Below, piece by piece: positions 24,020 through 35,718 of a DNA stretch of 64,000 bases (position 1 is its first letter; every line of letters begins with the position of its first letter). The stretch is from Grifola frondosa (lineage: Eukaryota; Basidiomycota; Agaricomycetes; Polyporales; Grifolaceae): NCBI GenBank assembly GCA_001683735.1, contig LUGG01000019.1, positions 372,001-436,000 of the forward strand, read 5' to 3'. Position numbers and translations under genes: made by a program. A model generated the notes under the pieces. That model ran no database searches. It was not told the DNA's origin and was given only the letters and a program-made list of their open reading frames with translations.

Positions 24020-26374
24020 CTAGGAGGAGCCCGGGTCCGCCCCGCCCAGGTGGGCGCCGAGCCCAGAGGCCGCAGCGAACTCGCTGAACCCCGGGAGCTC
24101 CACCTTCTCGCGCTCGTAATTCTCCATAGAGCCATCGTGACTTCTCCGGCGCAAATCGGTAGCGCCCACTGCGAACGGCGTCTTCGACGGGGACTCTGGC
24201 GACGACGGCAGGTTGAGCGGGGGAAGCTTGATCGGCGGCGAGGATGAGCGCGACGCGGGCGTGGACGACGGATAGGAGTGGTCCGCGCCAAAGTGCGCGG
24301 GGGTGCACCCGTCGGGATAGGGAAGGGGCTGCGGAGAGTGGGGGCGCCACTCCGCGGACGCGGGTGGATGGGCGTCATGCCGAACGCGACGCGCACGGAA
24401 TGCGCGAGATGATGGTGGTGCGGGTGGTCACGCGCACCGCCGCGCACGGTCTGCGCGCTGAGCGGTGGGGACGGCGCACGCGAGCTCGACGAGCTCCCTG
24501 GATGGAGCGGGTGCGGGTGGTTCCGCGGGCTGCTGCCTCTGCTGCTCGGGCCGCTGGAGAGCTGTGGGGTCTGCAATGTCGTAGCGGTGCGCTCGCTGGT
24601 GTAGGGCATCTGGAGGCCCGCGGCGTACATGGGCTGTTCGTGTGCGTACGGCTGCGTGTTGAAGGACGCGTACGAGACGAGGTCGCCGGAGCTGCCGCGC
24701 TTCGCCATGCGCCCGCTGATGATGCTCCCGGTCGGTGGGCTCCCCGCGACGCTCGACTTGCGCGAGTGCGCGTCGTACGCGCGACCGTAGTCGTCGATCG
24801 GACTCTCAAGGCTGGGCGGAGGGAGGCGGAAGGGCGACGGGGCGCGCGAGGGTGCGCCGGAATGGATATTGAGCGTACGTAGGCCCCCAGAAACGGGCTC
24901 GTCGAGGGCGTGAAGGCGAACTCACCGCTCCCGGGAGGCTTGCTGCCAAAATGGGGCTGCGCCGCTGGTCGTACGCGTGGCCGAGCGGAACCTGCACGGG
25001 TGACACTTGCATCGGCGACTGCGCGGGCTGCATCGAGTCCGAGTCCGAGCTGATGGGCGACGGCGAGTCCTCTGGGCCCGCTTGCAGGTGCTGGCGATGT
25101 GGCGCGGTGTATGCGTGGTGGTAAGGGTGCCCCCACACGGCATGGGGAGGCGTATGAGCATGGGCATACGTGCGCGCATGTGCGTGTGGCCCGTCGACGA
25201 CGTGGCCGGACGTATGGGCCATGAGGTCATACTTGGACGACACACTGCGCGGCCTGCTGTATCTCGACGAGGCGCGTGCGTCACCCACGTGCTCATCGTC
25301 CGCCACAACGCGGTCCCGCTCGCGAGAAACACCGAAGTAGCCCCCTTCTTCGTGTCCGACCGGTTGGGCAGGATAGAACGGTGTCATCACCGGAGTTGTA
25401 GTGGCGCTCTTCGAGAGCCGGCCGTGGTAGGACATGATATCTGCATGGCGCGCTTCGTACTCGGCCCGTCGCAGCGCCTCCAGGTGACGGACTTCGTATT
25501 CGGCCCGCCGCATGGCTTCAGTGCGCTCGAGAACGTACAGCTCTTCCATAGCGACACTGGATAAGGCGGAGAAGGCATTTGGGTTTGATGTAAGAGGGAA
25601 GACTTGCTCTGACGGATGAACGGGCCGAATACCAGGAGCGGGATAGTCGAGTAGCGACGGATCGGAAGGGAATAACGCTGTAGGTCGTGCATATGACTCG
25701 CCCTGAAGCATGGTGTCAGCGTCAGAAACGAAGGACGAAAAAGGTGGGGCCCCAACGGAACAGGAATTATCTGTCCACCGAAAGCCAAGACCGGACCACT
25801 CACCTCATCGTCGCTGTTTGCGCGACTCCTCGCTTTCTTCTTGACCCGCATACTGGCGCCTCGCGCGATGCCTGGTTCCGCCTCGACTCTTGGCATCCCA
25901 CCCACCGAGATTCTCCCAGCGCTGATCTCCATGGCGTCTTCAGCTGCGTGCTCCGACTTGGCCTTGACCGCCTTGACCTTGGGCTGAGCGCTGCTGACCC
26001 CGCACTCGTGGGGTGGTGGGAGCCGTCGTGGTGATGGTTGTTGTGTATGCGAGAATGCCTCGTCAGCTCGTCGAGCGCGAGAAACGTTTCTCGCAGCCCG
26101 GGAAAGTGCATTCGAACGGTTCTCTCCAGTGTGCGTTCGTATGTGTCGAGTCTATGCAACACGGGTGAGGAGACATGAACAACGAAGGTGCAGACGAGAC
26201 CATGTGTACGCACCTGATGTTCCAGACGACTGAAGGCCCGACCACAGAGTGGGTACGGGCATTTGTAGGGACGGGCAATGACCTTTTCTTGGGTGGCGGC
26301 GGCACTGGGGCCGGGGTAGGAGGGGGTAGGACAGCCTCCATGTGTACGTCTAGGACAATGGCGCGAAGATCCAT
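24020..26374 (-). CDS. CreA/Mig1-type C2H2 zinc-finger transcription factor
   Basis: A nuclear DNA-binding protein with two C2H2 fingers of the carbon-catabolite-repressor type. Finger 1 is read as RPYKCPYPLCGRAFSRLEHQ (26,220-26,290). An intron follows, then TRHIRTHTGE and finger 2 (FECTFPGCEKRF, DELTRHSRIHNN). A basic stretch KVKAVKAKSEHAAED and KKKARSRANSD follows, then long His/Pro/Ser-rich regions. The C-terminus contains LPSSPESPSKTPFAVGATDL and GADPGSS, stop at 24020-24022. At least four one- or two-base corrections are needed: about 26119 (GAAACC read GAACC), 26072 (TCCGAC read TCGAC), 25981 (CCCC read CCC) and near 24355. The start (about 26374) is uncertain because a further shift seems to lie before finger 1. 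Family call is firm; orthology to Cre1 itself is likely but unproven. Confidence 0.8.
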
Positions 26375-29300
26375 GTTGCAATGAGAGCGAAGGGCGGGAT
26401 ATAGAAGTGTCAATGCGAGAGAAAGAAGAGGGGTTATAAGTACTCGGCCGAAGGTTGCTGATGAGCTGCAGATCATGAAGACTCACCAGCAAAGGCAAAC
26501 GTCTATAAAGAAAATCTGTTGACTGGAAAAGGATTCGCCGTGCAGATGTTGAGGCGAGGTGTGTAGGTTACCCGCAATCAATATACTTGGGGACGAACGA
26601 CGGAGTTCTATGCCACTGCGAATTGAGCAGGGTGTGGGATTCGTGATGGAAGATGGAAGCAGCGCCGGCAAGAAGAGTTCTGGAAATGGGGTGACGACCG
26701 TGGATTATCCGAGTCCAGACGCCAGTGCGATAGCAGGAAGACGTAGACGGCGAGAACGCAAAAGACAATGGCCTGCACAAGGTCTGCAAGAAGAAGCGTG
26801 TCACGATGATGGTGAGTAAAAGGATGTAATAGCCGATGCAAAAAAGAACGAACGCGGGGAGTTCGACGTGAGAACGGGGAAAATAGGAAATTGGGTGTGG
26901 CAATGATACAATATTAGGACTGTCTAGAAGCTGTGTACAGCCTGGCGTGAGTTGTGGGCGTTTGGTGGATCAAACTGTGGTGGCAGATGGCTGTTGTATC
27001 ATGGACAGCTGAGGCGAATAGGGCGTCAGCGACAGAATGTCGGCGGTGGTCGTGAAAAGAGAAAAGAATATGATGAAGGGGGGCGGTCGAGATATGGCGA
27101 GAGTATGTGGGGGATGGGAGGAAGATATGTTTCGCCATTTTCCGCTCGAGTGAGATGAGCGTGCGGCGCGGGCGAGTGGCCGTCTGCGGCGTCTGTGCAT
27201 GCCACGCCTGCCAGCCGGGCTGATGCCGGCTGATGCCGCCCGATTGCCACCGTAACAAGCCGCACAGGGCTGGATAGACGCAGGCGTCGGTAACCTCGGT
27301 TGGTCTCGGCACCCCATCCTCCGCCACACCCCACCTTTCGTTCACTTTCCGCCACACCCAACTCCGCATCGTGCCGTAATAAATTCCAGAGTTTATCGTA
27401 TCTGACAACTCTCCTCTTTTAGAACTTGTTTTCACATGCATGCACCCCTGTTTCAATCCGCAATCAGCAGCTTTGTCCATCCTTATCAGCGGACGCATTC
27501 ATGAAACGGTGTGGCTGCAAATGGTGGAACACCGGCGATACGTATGCAGACATACGCCACTACGCATCTGATCTCGTCTCGACAGATCATCTTATCACCA
27601 TCTAGATTCTCCATAAATCACAAGTTATCCACAACCTCGCAATCCCCATGGGGACCGTGCGAACTGCTGAAAACCTCCAATTCGTCGCAATGCTCGTCTC
27701 AAGAATATTATCGCTATATTGCATATTTTTGCGACCTAGCCCTCGTCGCACCATACATACTAACAGGACAACCACATCGCATAACACAATCGCCCAGCCA
27801 ACTTGGCCAAGATTAAGGATGCACAGAGGCCTCGGGCGTTCCATAACCAACCTGGATCGACTCAGATTCCGCTCACTCAGCGGCGAAGCGAGCGCTGATC
27901 GTCAGCACGGCCCAGACACAGATAACGACTCGCGCAGGCGCCCTCTTTCCAGCATTCGCATGACGTATTCTCCCTCAGGAGCTCGCTATGGTGCGCGGCG
28001 ATACACGTTGCATGTTGTCTGCTTCGTGCATCTGATATGACATCTCACTGCACATTGCACCCAACGTATCCTGGCTGCGTATCATCCAGACGCTTCCATT
28101 CCTGAGGCCTCACTCACGGGTTTTCTCTCTCCCCGCAAGTGCGCTGCCCAAGGCGTGGTCGTCGACCGCACTGCCGTGCATTGGGGTACCGCTCTTAGCC
28201 ACGGTAACAGTCGTGGGGAGGCGCATGCATCTGATCACCGCTGCGAGGAACTGTTCGAGCGCCGTGTTCTCGCCCGCGAGATGTCCAGGCAACATCGCAT
28301 CGGCAACCCCCGCTTCTGTTCGGCCAGACATGGTGCTCTTCGCAAACTTGATCTTCGAACGCACGTCGCCGCACGCGCTCAGCGGCTACGATACTGCGTG
28401 CGGCATGTCTCCGCGGAGGAACTTCGAGTCTTGGCCGGCCAGCCACGGCGGATGGCGTGATTGTGTCTGCTTCTATTCCCCGAGTCTCGCACTCAGACAG
28501 CGGCACCGACTCTCCTCAGCAAGCTTCGCGCCCTTCTGCCGTCCTGGATGCAGTACGCCCGCCACTGACGAGTGGGCGCATGGAGCATTAGCGGCGAGGT
28601 TTGCCCGAGCGCCCTGAACCTACCTTCCCCGCAGACCCTCCTCCGTCGGTAAGTCCCCTGTACATCATTAGATGGCCCGCTCAGGAAGAACGCCGGCCTC
28701 CGTGCGGGGTAGCTCGCATGCCTCTTCTGGAGGACGACACCTTCGCGGCCTGCTCCAAGTTTGCCACGGCCTTCTATGCGTTCTCCTGCAGCCACTGAAT
28801 GGAAGTGGCATTCCTGTGCCTTCCAGTGCTGCGCACTCCCAGCTGGCAGCCTTCCATCTCTGCGCACGGAGCCCCGGGCCCCTCCTTGAGACGATGTTCG
28901 TAAGCGGGTTCGCAGCCCCCCTTGTCAAAAATACATGTCAGCGGCATCTCCACACCAGGCATCACAGAACAGAACATCGATCTTCCACTCTGCCTTATCC
29001 GGCGTTCACCGTACGTAATTCCTCGTGCTCCGTCCCCTCGCCCTTAAACCTTACGGAGGCAAAAAACCGTCCCCGCCCTGGACCAAGCTTAAAGTCTACT
29101 GCTCTCGTCTTCTCGAAGCCGCCCCGCCTTCTGTTTCCCCAAGTACGTACCCTCTCCGTGTATTCTCCGCCCTGCACAATGCGTACCTCTAGCGGCCTCG
29201 ACGCTCGTGCGTCGCATCGCGTTCTGATAGATGTGCCCGGACCCCCCGCCTGCAGCATCTCCCCTGGTACCGAGGTAAAGGCGAGACGCGGCGCACCCTG

Positions 29301-30148
29301 TTGTGTACCCACTATATACGTACGTCTTCCCGTTGGAAGGACGCGGCGATCGCCATGTATATATTCATTCGTTCGTTCGCACATTAATTGCCAATCCTTC
29401 TGTCATTTTGATGGCATCCGTTTGCGCGCGCCGGGATTCACCCGTGTTTCCATGGTTTGTCCTCAGAGGGCGGGTGCGCATGCTGCCGTGGTTTCCCCGG
29501 AACCACGTTCGTCTGCGCCGGTACCGCGCGCGAATATACAACGTTCAGAGCGAGTACCTTTACTTTGCACAGTGTGGCGGATCTGCGGGCGCCCGCGCAC
29601 GGCAAATTGGTCCGGATTTGGCAAGTGAGTAGGTTCGCAGTTCTCGACGCGGCATATGCAAATTCCAGCGGGTAGTACGCGGGAGCCTGGACTGCTTGTG
29701 AAGCCTGCGATACGGCATGCGTGGCGAGAGCTATACTTGTGTTCCTGACATCGTGGGTCTGAATGGAGACTGGCCGGCCCTGGTGTGAATGACACACCGC
29801 CAGCGCGCCGTGCATTGCCACCATTCAGACGAACATAGCTCCAGAGCTGCTGAATTAGATCCGCGGGTGCTGTGGTTGACGTTACCTTGAAGGCCGAAGT
29901 TTCTCTAGATTTTGTGAGCCGGCGTCGTCAGGAAATCCAATTGCTCTGTTTGTAGATCTGTGCGGCAGAACCCGACGACTTCATCCCGCTGCACGGTCAC
30001 TGTATGCGGTATTCTTGGGCAAGACTTGCATTGATCCCACATTGTTCGGGCTCACAACAAGCACCCAGCTTGCATGTTGGATGTGCGATTGTACTTACCC
30101 GCAAACATTAACGAAGTAGAGCACTCAGATATTTATTACATGGTAATA
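26375..30148. other. 3.8 kb stretch without a convincing gene
   Basis: The first kilobase is probably the promoter and 5' UTR of the zinc-finger gene. From about 28.0 to 29.8 kb the sequence is GC-rich and has open frames on both strands, the longest 318 codons (+, 28672-29628), but no motif is recognisable. On the minus strand an 84-codon frame ends next to a good donor (GTGAGT at about 28113) and another good donor (GTAGGT) lies near 28625, so a damaged or error-laden minus-strand gene is possible. No tRNA, transposon ends or repeats were recognised. Confidence 0.4.
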
Positions 30149-31902
30149 TCATACACCAAGTTTCGCATTGTAATAGATCCGCCTGACCCATCGCCGCCGC
30201 CTGGTCATGCCAACAGTCTTCCACTCCTCCAGTGGGGCAGGGTGTGAATCAAGCCACGCATCGTTCGTGTATACCCAACCGTCTGCACAATACACGTACT
30301 CAGCAACCATCCATGTGACAAGCACCACAACTACGTACCCTCGTCCGCACCGACGGCCGCGAGCCACGTCCCCTCAAGGTCGGGCCGCCAATCCTCCGTC
30401 TCGACAAAACACCAGCCCGCCGCGAGCGAGAACGTGAGGTTGCTGCTGCAGCGAAGCCGGCAGGCATCAGCTTAGTCAACTCATCCGCGCAGCGAGGGGT
30501 AGAACACTCTGACCTGACGTCCCCGCCCCCGTCGTCCGCGATCCCGCTCCACCCGTCCCGTCCGCGCGTCCACGGTCTGCGCTCGCTGGGCTTCAGACTG
30601 AGCTTACTCCAGTTGCCCTCCGCCCTGGCGGCCTCGTCGCCAGCGCCCGCGGTTGCGCTCCAGCGCTCGTTCTCCCAGAGCTCGACTTCGCGCATCTCCG
30701 TGCGCCAGTGCTTGTCCTCCAACTTGTCATCGTCGATTATTCGGTGCAGCCGTGTCCGGAAAGGCCTTAAGAGCGGCTGGATCGTTGCCAGAAAGGTCGG
30801 GAAGAGTGTGAATAATGTGAATGGATGGGTGAGTAAGAAAGGGAAGAGCCCAAGGACGAGGAATGTCGTGCGGAGAGGCAGCAGGTTCACCAACGGTATG
30901 AGGAGCAGGAAGGAGACGACGGTGAACGTGAGGATGATTGCCGTATATGGCGATGAGTGTGTGAGATGTGGTACGAGTGGAAGTACGAAGTCGTGCACGT
31001 CCGAACTATGGGAAAAGAATGCGTGAGCGAACCAAGAACTGACGAAGACCACACTATAAATTATAGCATGACGACATTGTGGAGAAGTCCAGCTTCAATT
31101 CGCGAAGTGTATTCTCGCATGATATAACGGGATTCTTTGGGGGAAGAACACCATTCTGACGGAGAAAAGGAATTGAGACAATAAATCGAATCCTGAGACG
31201 CACACTGCACCCATAAGATTTTGAATTGCTTGCACGTTCGCGAGCCAATCGACACTGCCTTCGCCGGGTTGAGTTTGGGGAGGGGGTTGGACGCTATTAA
31301 TGCTCAAATCTTCCAGGCTGTCTGGAGTGGCTCTCCGACGAAGGGACGGATGTGTTGCCAGTAGTATTCCCAAGGTGACCGCGTGGGGTATCAACAGTAT
31401 CATTCGAGGGAAGTAGCCTGAACATCGGACACAAAAGACCAGACGTATCAATACATGTCAGACCACTGTGGCACAGCATAGACGCACATAGGAAGGCGTA
31501 AGCCGCCATCCAGACGACCGTGTATTTCCACCCTTTCCGCCACATTACGATTTCCTCCAGGCGGTCCTGTAGCCAGAAAAGGGGCCCGCTCTTCGCGACG
31601 AAGCGCCGGAAATTCACAGTTGTGATGGGGATGGACAGAGGGTCGCGCGTCGTGAGGAGGCGCGAACTCCCCTTGCCGGCACCTCGTGGGGTCGAGGGTG
31701 CATTGGCGGGTAGCTGAAGCGTAGAAGAGAGCAGCATCTGGGAGATATTGAACCCCGCCTTCGTCGGAGAGAGCGGTTGTACGCCTGCGGGCGACATTGG
31801 CGACCGCATTTGCGATTGCTCGGGTGAGGAAGAGATGTGCTGATCTTGGGGGCTGGTCGGATATCGTGAGTGGGTCCATTGGAGCGGAGACGAGTCGCAC
31901 AA
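30149..31902 (-). CDS. peroxisomal membrane peroxin, Pex24p/DysF type (PEX23 family)
   Basis: An integral membrane protein of the fungal Pex28/29/30/31/32-like group that shapes peroxisomes and ER-peroxisome contacts. After a Ser/Pro-rich N-terminus the conserved region starts at LTTRDPLSIPITTVNFRRFV, continues with WRKGWKYTVVWMAAYAFL and, after an intron, YFPRMILLIPHAVTLGILLA. A TM block follows (TAIILTFTVVSFLLLIPLVN, LRTTFLVLGLFPFLL). The C-terminal DysF domain is seen as LAAGWCFVETEDWRPDLEG and, two introns on, DGWVYTNDAWLDSHP, with RRRRWVRRIYYN near the stop at 30149. The start is unclear: either an ATG-less extension from 31902 or the ATG at about 31877 (MDPLTISDQP), which needs one C fewer in a C5 run. 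Confidence 0.85.
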
Positions 31903-32306
31903 GGAGGGATATCAACGTAGTCCAATGTAGCCATGTTGTGGGTCGTACGGTATATGTTCGTAAATCCACTGAAGAGACTAGCTAGTTAATCAAGATTAGT
32001 GTTGTGCACACGGTGCCTCACTGCACTCGTTATGTAGTTAAGCCAAGATGCGATGAAGTTGTGGGCGGTACTTACACTTCGCTGGTGATGGATTCGCTGA
32101 CGGTCGCAGGTCAGTGTGTACAACCTGAAGCATTCATAACGATCGCATCGTGGATGCTGAAGAAGATTGTACTGTGTGTCGCCCTTGAGCTGGAGCCCAG
32201 CTGAGGTCGTCGACGTTAAAACGTTAAAGTCGACGTCGCGGATAAGGCAATATCCATGAATGACTGTGGGAAAAGAGCCTAAGATCTTCCACGTCCTCAT
32301 CCCACC
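31903..32306. promoter_or_regulatory. divergent promoter region, peroxin and CEP95-like gene
   Basis: About 400 bases between divergent genes. A short near-palindrome of GTCGACGTT/AACGTTAAAGTCGACGTC lies at 32208-32234, just upstream of the plus-strand gene, and might bind a dimeric factor (inference). Confidence 0.4.
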
Positions 32307-33371
32307 ATGTCAAGTACAGCGATGACCAGCGTTCGAAATGTGATGAATTCTAAACCGCAAGTGGATCTCGTCGATTCGCTCAATGACCTCCTGGTGAAGC
32401 TACATATTCCGATACCCCTGGAATCACCCCTGGATCTAACACCCTCCCTGCTGCTCGCCATTCTGGAGTCGATACTACAATATCGTCTTCCGATCTCCCC
32501 TGAAATTCGTGCTTCCCGTGATTTTGGCAGCAAAGTTGATGCAATGAAAATATTTCTAGGGGTGTTGGCAAACGATGTTTTGCGTATGGACATTGGGATC
32601 AGCACAGTCGATCCGCGCAGACTCGCCGCCGGCGAAGAGGATGAGGTCGTATTCGTCGGTGAGCTTCTCTGCTGGCTGAGCAAGGCAACGGGCATCTTGC
32701 CGGATGCAGCTCAAGAAGCCCATGATCCCGCTCGGGGAGGAGAGCCGCAAGGAGCACTGGTTCGTCCGACATCACCTTCCACTCATTCCACCATAACGGA
32801 CACCGTGAATTCCGATCTCTCCATGATGCGCGGAGGTCCAGCTGACACTGACACGACTGTGATGTCTGTCGCCTCTGGTTCCCTTGTACCACTTCCGGAC
32901 CTCAGTCTCTACTCGACCGCGACAGTCCCGGAAGCAGATTCTCGTCCTCGCCGACCACGATGCATTCATGAAGTAGAGGAGCCTTCTTTCGCCCTCCATC
33001 CAGATCACACATTCAACCACGACCACTCTTCGTCTTATTGCGAGTGTTCGCTTAATGACGAAGATCCGGCTAGTGTACCGACTTCGCCACCTCCCATACG
33101 CTACGCGGGATGTATCAGGGAGGTTGACTTCGATACTGAGATTGAGGGCGCGAGAGGTTCTCATCGTGGCAAACATCCGCGTTGGCGCGTCTCTCGAACG
33201 GCCTGCGCACCTAACCATCCTACTACGCCGCAAGAACCGTCGTGCGATGGTCCAAAGAGGATCATCACTCGACACAACTCCCCTACACAATATACCTTGG
33301 CGCTGCTTAACGAGCGAGCTCGATTATTGGCGGAACTTGCTAGCCTGAAGGGTGCATCGGATATTAGCTAA
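32307..33371 (+). CDS. CEP95-like DUF5745 domain protein, single exon
   Basis: A 354-residue intronless frame in a gene-set otherwise rich in introns. Residues about 20-125 (LNDLLVKLHIPIPLES, LLLAILESILQYRLPI, KVDAMKIFLGVLANDVLRMD, VGELLCWLSKATG) show the pattern of the DUF5745 / calponin-homology-like N-terminal domain of human CEP95 (CCDC45), a centrosome/spindle-pole protein. The middle is polar and Ser/Thr-rich with a His/Cys patch (HPDHTFNHDHSSSYCEC). The end has a short helix (LALLNERARLLAELASLKG) likely to form a coiled coil. A role at the spindle pole or in microtubule binding is inferred from the domain only. ATG at 32307 is the first in frame. Confidence 0.7.
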   Translation: MSSTAMTSVRNVMNSKPQVDLVDSLNDLLVKLHIPIPLESPLDLTPSLLLAILESILQYRLPISPEIRASRDFGSKVDAMKIFLGVLANDVLRMDIGISTVDPRRLAAGEEDEVVFVGELLCWLSKATGILPDAAQEAHDPARGGEPQGALVRPTSPSTHSTITDTVNSDLSMMRGGPADTDTTVMSVASGSLVPLPDLSLYSTATVPEADSRPRRPRCIHEVEEPSFALHPDHTFNHDHSSSYCECSLNDEDPASVPTSPPPIRYAGCIREVDFDTEIEGARGSHRGKHPRWRVSRTACAPNHPTTPQEPSCDGPKRIITRHNSPTQYTLALLNERARLLAELASLKGASDIS

Positions 33372-33568
33372 ACTCTCGATGTGCCAGTGTCATCAACCAG
33401 CTACCATGCTCCTTTTCTTTTGCTCTGTATTGAGTGTGATTGTCAATTCGCATCACTTGAGTTCTTATAAGTGTCGTATGGCTTGTTGTCAGCTGGATGA
33501 GACGTTTTGCCCACACAGTTATCCCCTAATATGAATACTATATACAATGTCTTTTGTACTGTGCACTG

Positions 33569-35203
33569 TCAGCTTGGTTCATGATTCGGTCGACCTGCGT
33601 CATGTTGCGAGCGACGCCTGTCTTTTCTTTCCACTGCCTCCATGATCCGATGTAACATGTTGTCCTGCATCTCGACCTTAGCCTTCAGCTCGGCGATCTG
33701 AGCATTTAAGTCTGCATTGGTGGTGTTTCTACGGTTGGCTCATCTCGCGGATGACCCCATAACCCTGTCATCGACGCATCGAGGCGGAGGTCGCGCATGG
33801 AGCGGTTGCGGCTGAGCAGAGGAGAGTCGAGCGGATCCGGTACGTGCCCGTCATCTTCATCATCATCGCGGGACCTCTGTATAAGAGAACACTAGATTAT
33901 TTACGCTGAAAGGATTAGAAATAAGTCTTGCATACCTGGTTTTCTCTCATCAACTCCCACACGATACTGAACTCCCTGCCGAGAACAAACGTTGGCAGTG
34001 CGATGAGCAGGAGACCGAAGACGAGTAGGGGCAGGGTGATCAATCGGCCAAGGAAAGAACGCGGGGTTATTTCACCGTATCCGACAGTGGTTATGGCTTG
34101 CGATGCCAGGTATATCAATTGCAGAGAAATGTGCGTATTGATCAACCACTTACTGACTAACACAAACCTGAGAATGGCGCTTTTATAAACTAACGTCTTA
34201 CGTGAGAGGTATCAACTACGCACCATCCTGCAGCAGGGATAGACTACAGCCAAAAGTCAGAACGGTGGCATATTTGGAGAATGGGGTGAACATACCGCAA
34301 ATTGGCTGGGATCACCGTCAGAGTTCATAAATGTCCCTAGTGTCTCATCCCAAGACCCACGCTCAGCGAAATACCTGAAGAATAGTCAAAGTTCAGTCGA
34401 CAAATTCAGTCATCTTCGACCGAGCAACACTGACAAGAGGGTACTAAACACGATCAAAACCATTACGACGAAGAACGCCAGCGCAAGAAGCGCATGTTGC
34501 GATCGCCTGAAAGAGAGGTACATGACTTCTATCGTTCTGACACATATGTCAATGTAGCACTGCGCGCACGGTAGAGGATGACGTGCAATAGAATTGTGTT
34601 GTTGTAGCGGAAAGGCCGAAATACACGCAGCAACCTGAATGTACGCAAGATGGTGAACCTGAAAAATGTTGACTGCGTATGTCGGCCTTCTGCGGAGCAC
34701 ACTCTGACGAAGTTGGGAACATACAGTATCTTGTTGCGATGCAATTTCAATATAATATGGTACTATACCTAGCAAGTCTATAATCCCAAAGAAAGCTAAC
34801 CAAAGCATGAGGCGATGGGAACAGAAGCAATAGATTCACTCACATGAGAACCATTTTAAAAACCCCCGCCAAGAGGAGGTGTGAGCAATACATCTAGCGA
34901 TGTATTCAACGGTGAACAATGCCACCAGCGCCGTTTCCAAACCAAACCAGATGCTGCCAGAGATAGAGTGGAATGCAGGAACCGTCTCGAGCACCGTCAC
35001 AACCGCGGAGATAATTATGAGAGAAGTCGTTACGACATGAATGAGGAAGGCAGACTGAGAAGAGGTCGGCTGTTCCAGTAGCATGTATAATTTGCGTTTC
35101 CACAAGGGCAGGATGTCTTTTATCTCGTCGGTACTGTCGAACGACAGAACAGGGGGAATTCCATCCGTTCAGGAGACGCAGAGCGGGGTGAGACTGGAAC
35201 ATA
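33569..35203 (-). CDS. voltage-gated potassium channel (Kv-type)
   Basis: A plasma- or vacuolar-membrane K+ channel subunit with six TM helices. S1: FLIHVVTTSLIIISAVVTVL. S2: IWFGLETALVALFTVEYIA. S3: FFGIIDLLGIVPYYIEIAS. S4 voltage sensor: ILRTFRLLRVFRPFRYNN, with Arg every third residue. S5: ALLALAFFVVMVLIVF. Pore: SIPAAGW and, after an intron, ITTVGYGEITP, with the K+ filter TVGYGE at 34071-34087. S6: ITLPLLVFGLLLIALPTFVL. The soluble tail has RSRDDDEDDGHVPDPLD and then a coiled-coil-like helix (LNAQIAELKAKVEMQDNML) ending at 33569. The last two parts join only if one C is restored near 33737 (CCCAACC read CCAACC). The start is unresolved; 35203 is the first plausible Met upstream (MFQSHPALRLLNG) but a frame change follows it. 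Confidence 0.85.
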
Positions 35204-35718
35204 TTGCGCAGGTGAACGAACTCGAGACAGCGGTATTTCTTGAGACATGAATCAAGTATGCATGGAGGGGAAAGGGAAGAGTGACAGCGGCGCAGGCGGG
35301 AGCGCCGACCCCGTGGCGCTCGCCGCGCTCGCGATCGTTGCAGAGTATCCTATTTGTGCTTGCCGCGAACGGTGTACCTGGAACGGTTGCAATACTAAGC
35401 TCTTCGACTTCTCATTCCTTCGAACCTACAAGATTGTCTAACGAATTCCTTGCGCTCGTTCCTCATCTCATGGACAGAATCAAGTAGTTTGCGCCGCAGC
35501 TCATCGGATAAACGCCCCGGCAAGGTTTGATAGGTAGATAGACAATGTTCAGTTACTTTAAAAGGGACCCGTCGAAAGCCACACCGGCCAACGTCCTCGC
35601 CACTTACAATTACAAGTGGCCCCATTGGTTTCAGGCGACTAAATACTCCGGACAAAGCGTGCGTTGCACCCAACTAAAAGCGTTATATACTCATCTCCTT
35701 CCAGTATTCGCCTACATC
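35204..35718. other. divergent promoter region, K+ channel and Dicer
   Basis: About 0.5 kb between divergent genes. The Dicer frame is open upstream to an ATG at 35545, but family alignment favours 35719 as start, so 35545-35718 is more likely 5' UTR. Confidence 0.45.

Noticed and set aside
24244..24882. 212-codon plus-strand ORF
   Set aside because: It is the reverse-strand shadow of the zinc-finger gene and is made mostly of Arg, Ala and Gly.
28672..29628. 318-codon plus-strand ORF as a real gene
   Set aside because: No motif, composition driven by GC content, Ser/Pro/Arg/Cys-rich in the way of chance frames, and it contains perfect splice-like signals that a coding exon would not need.
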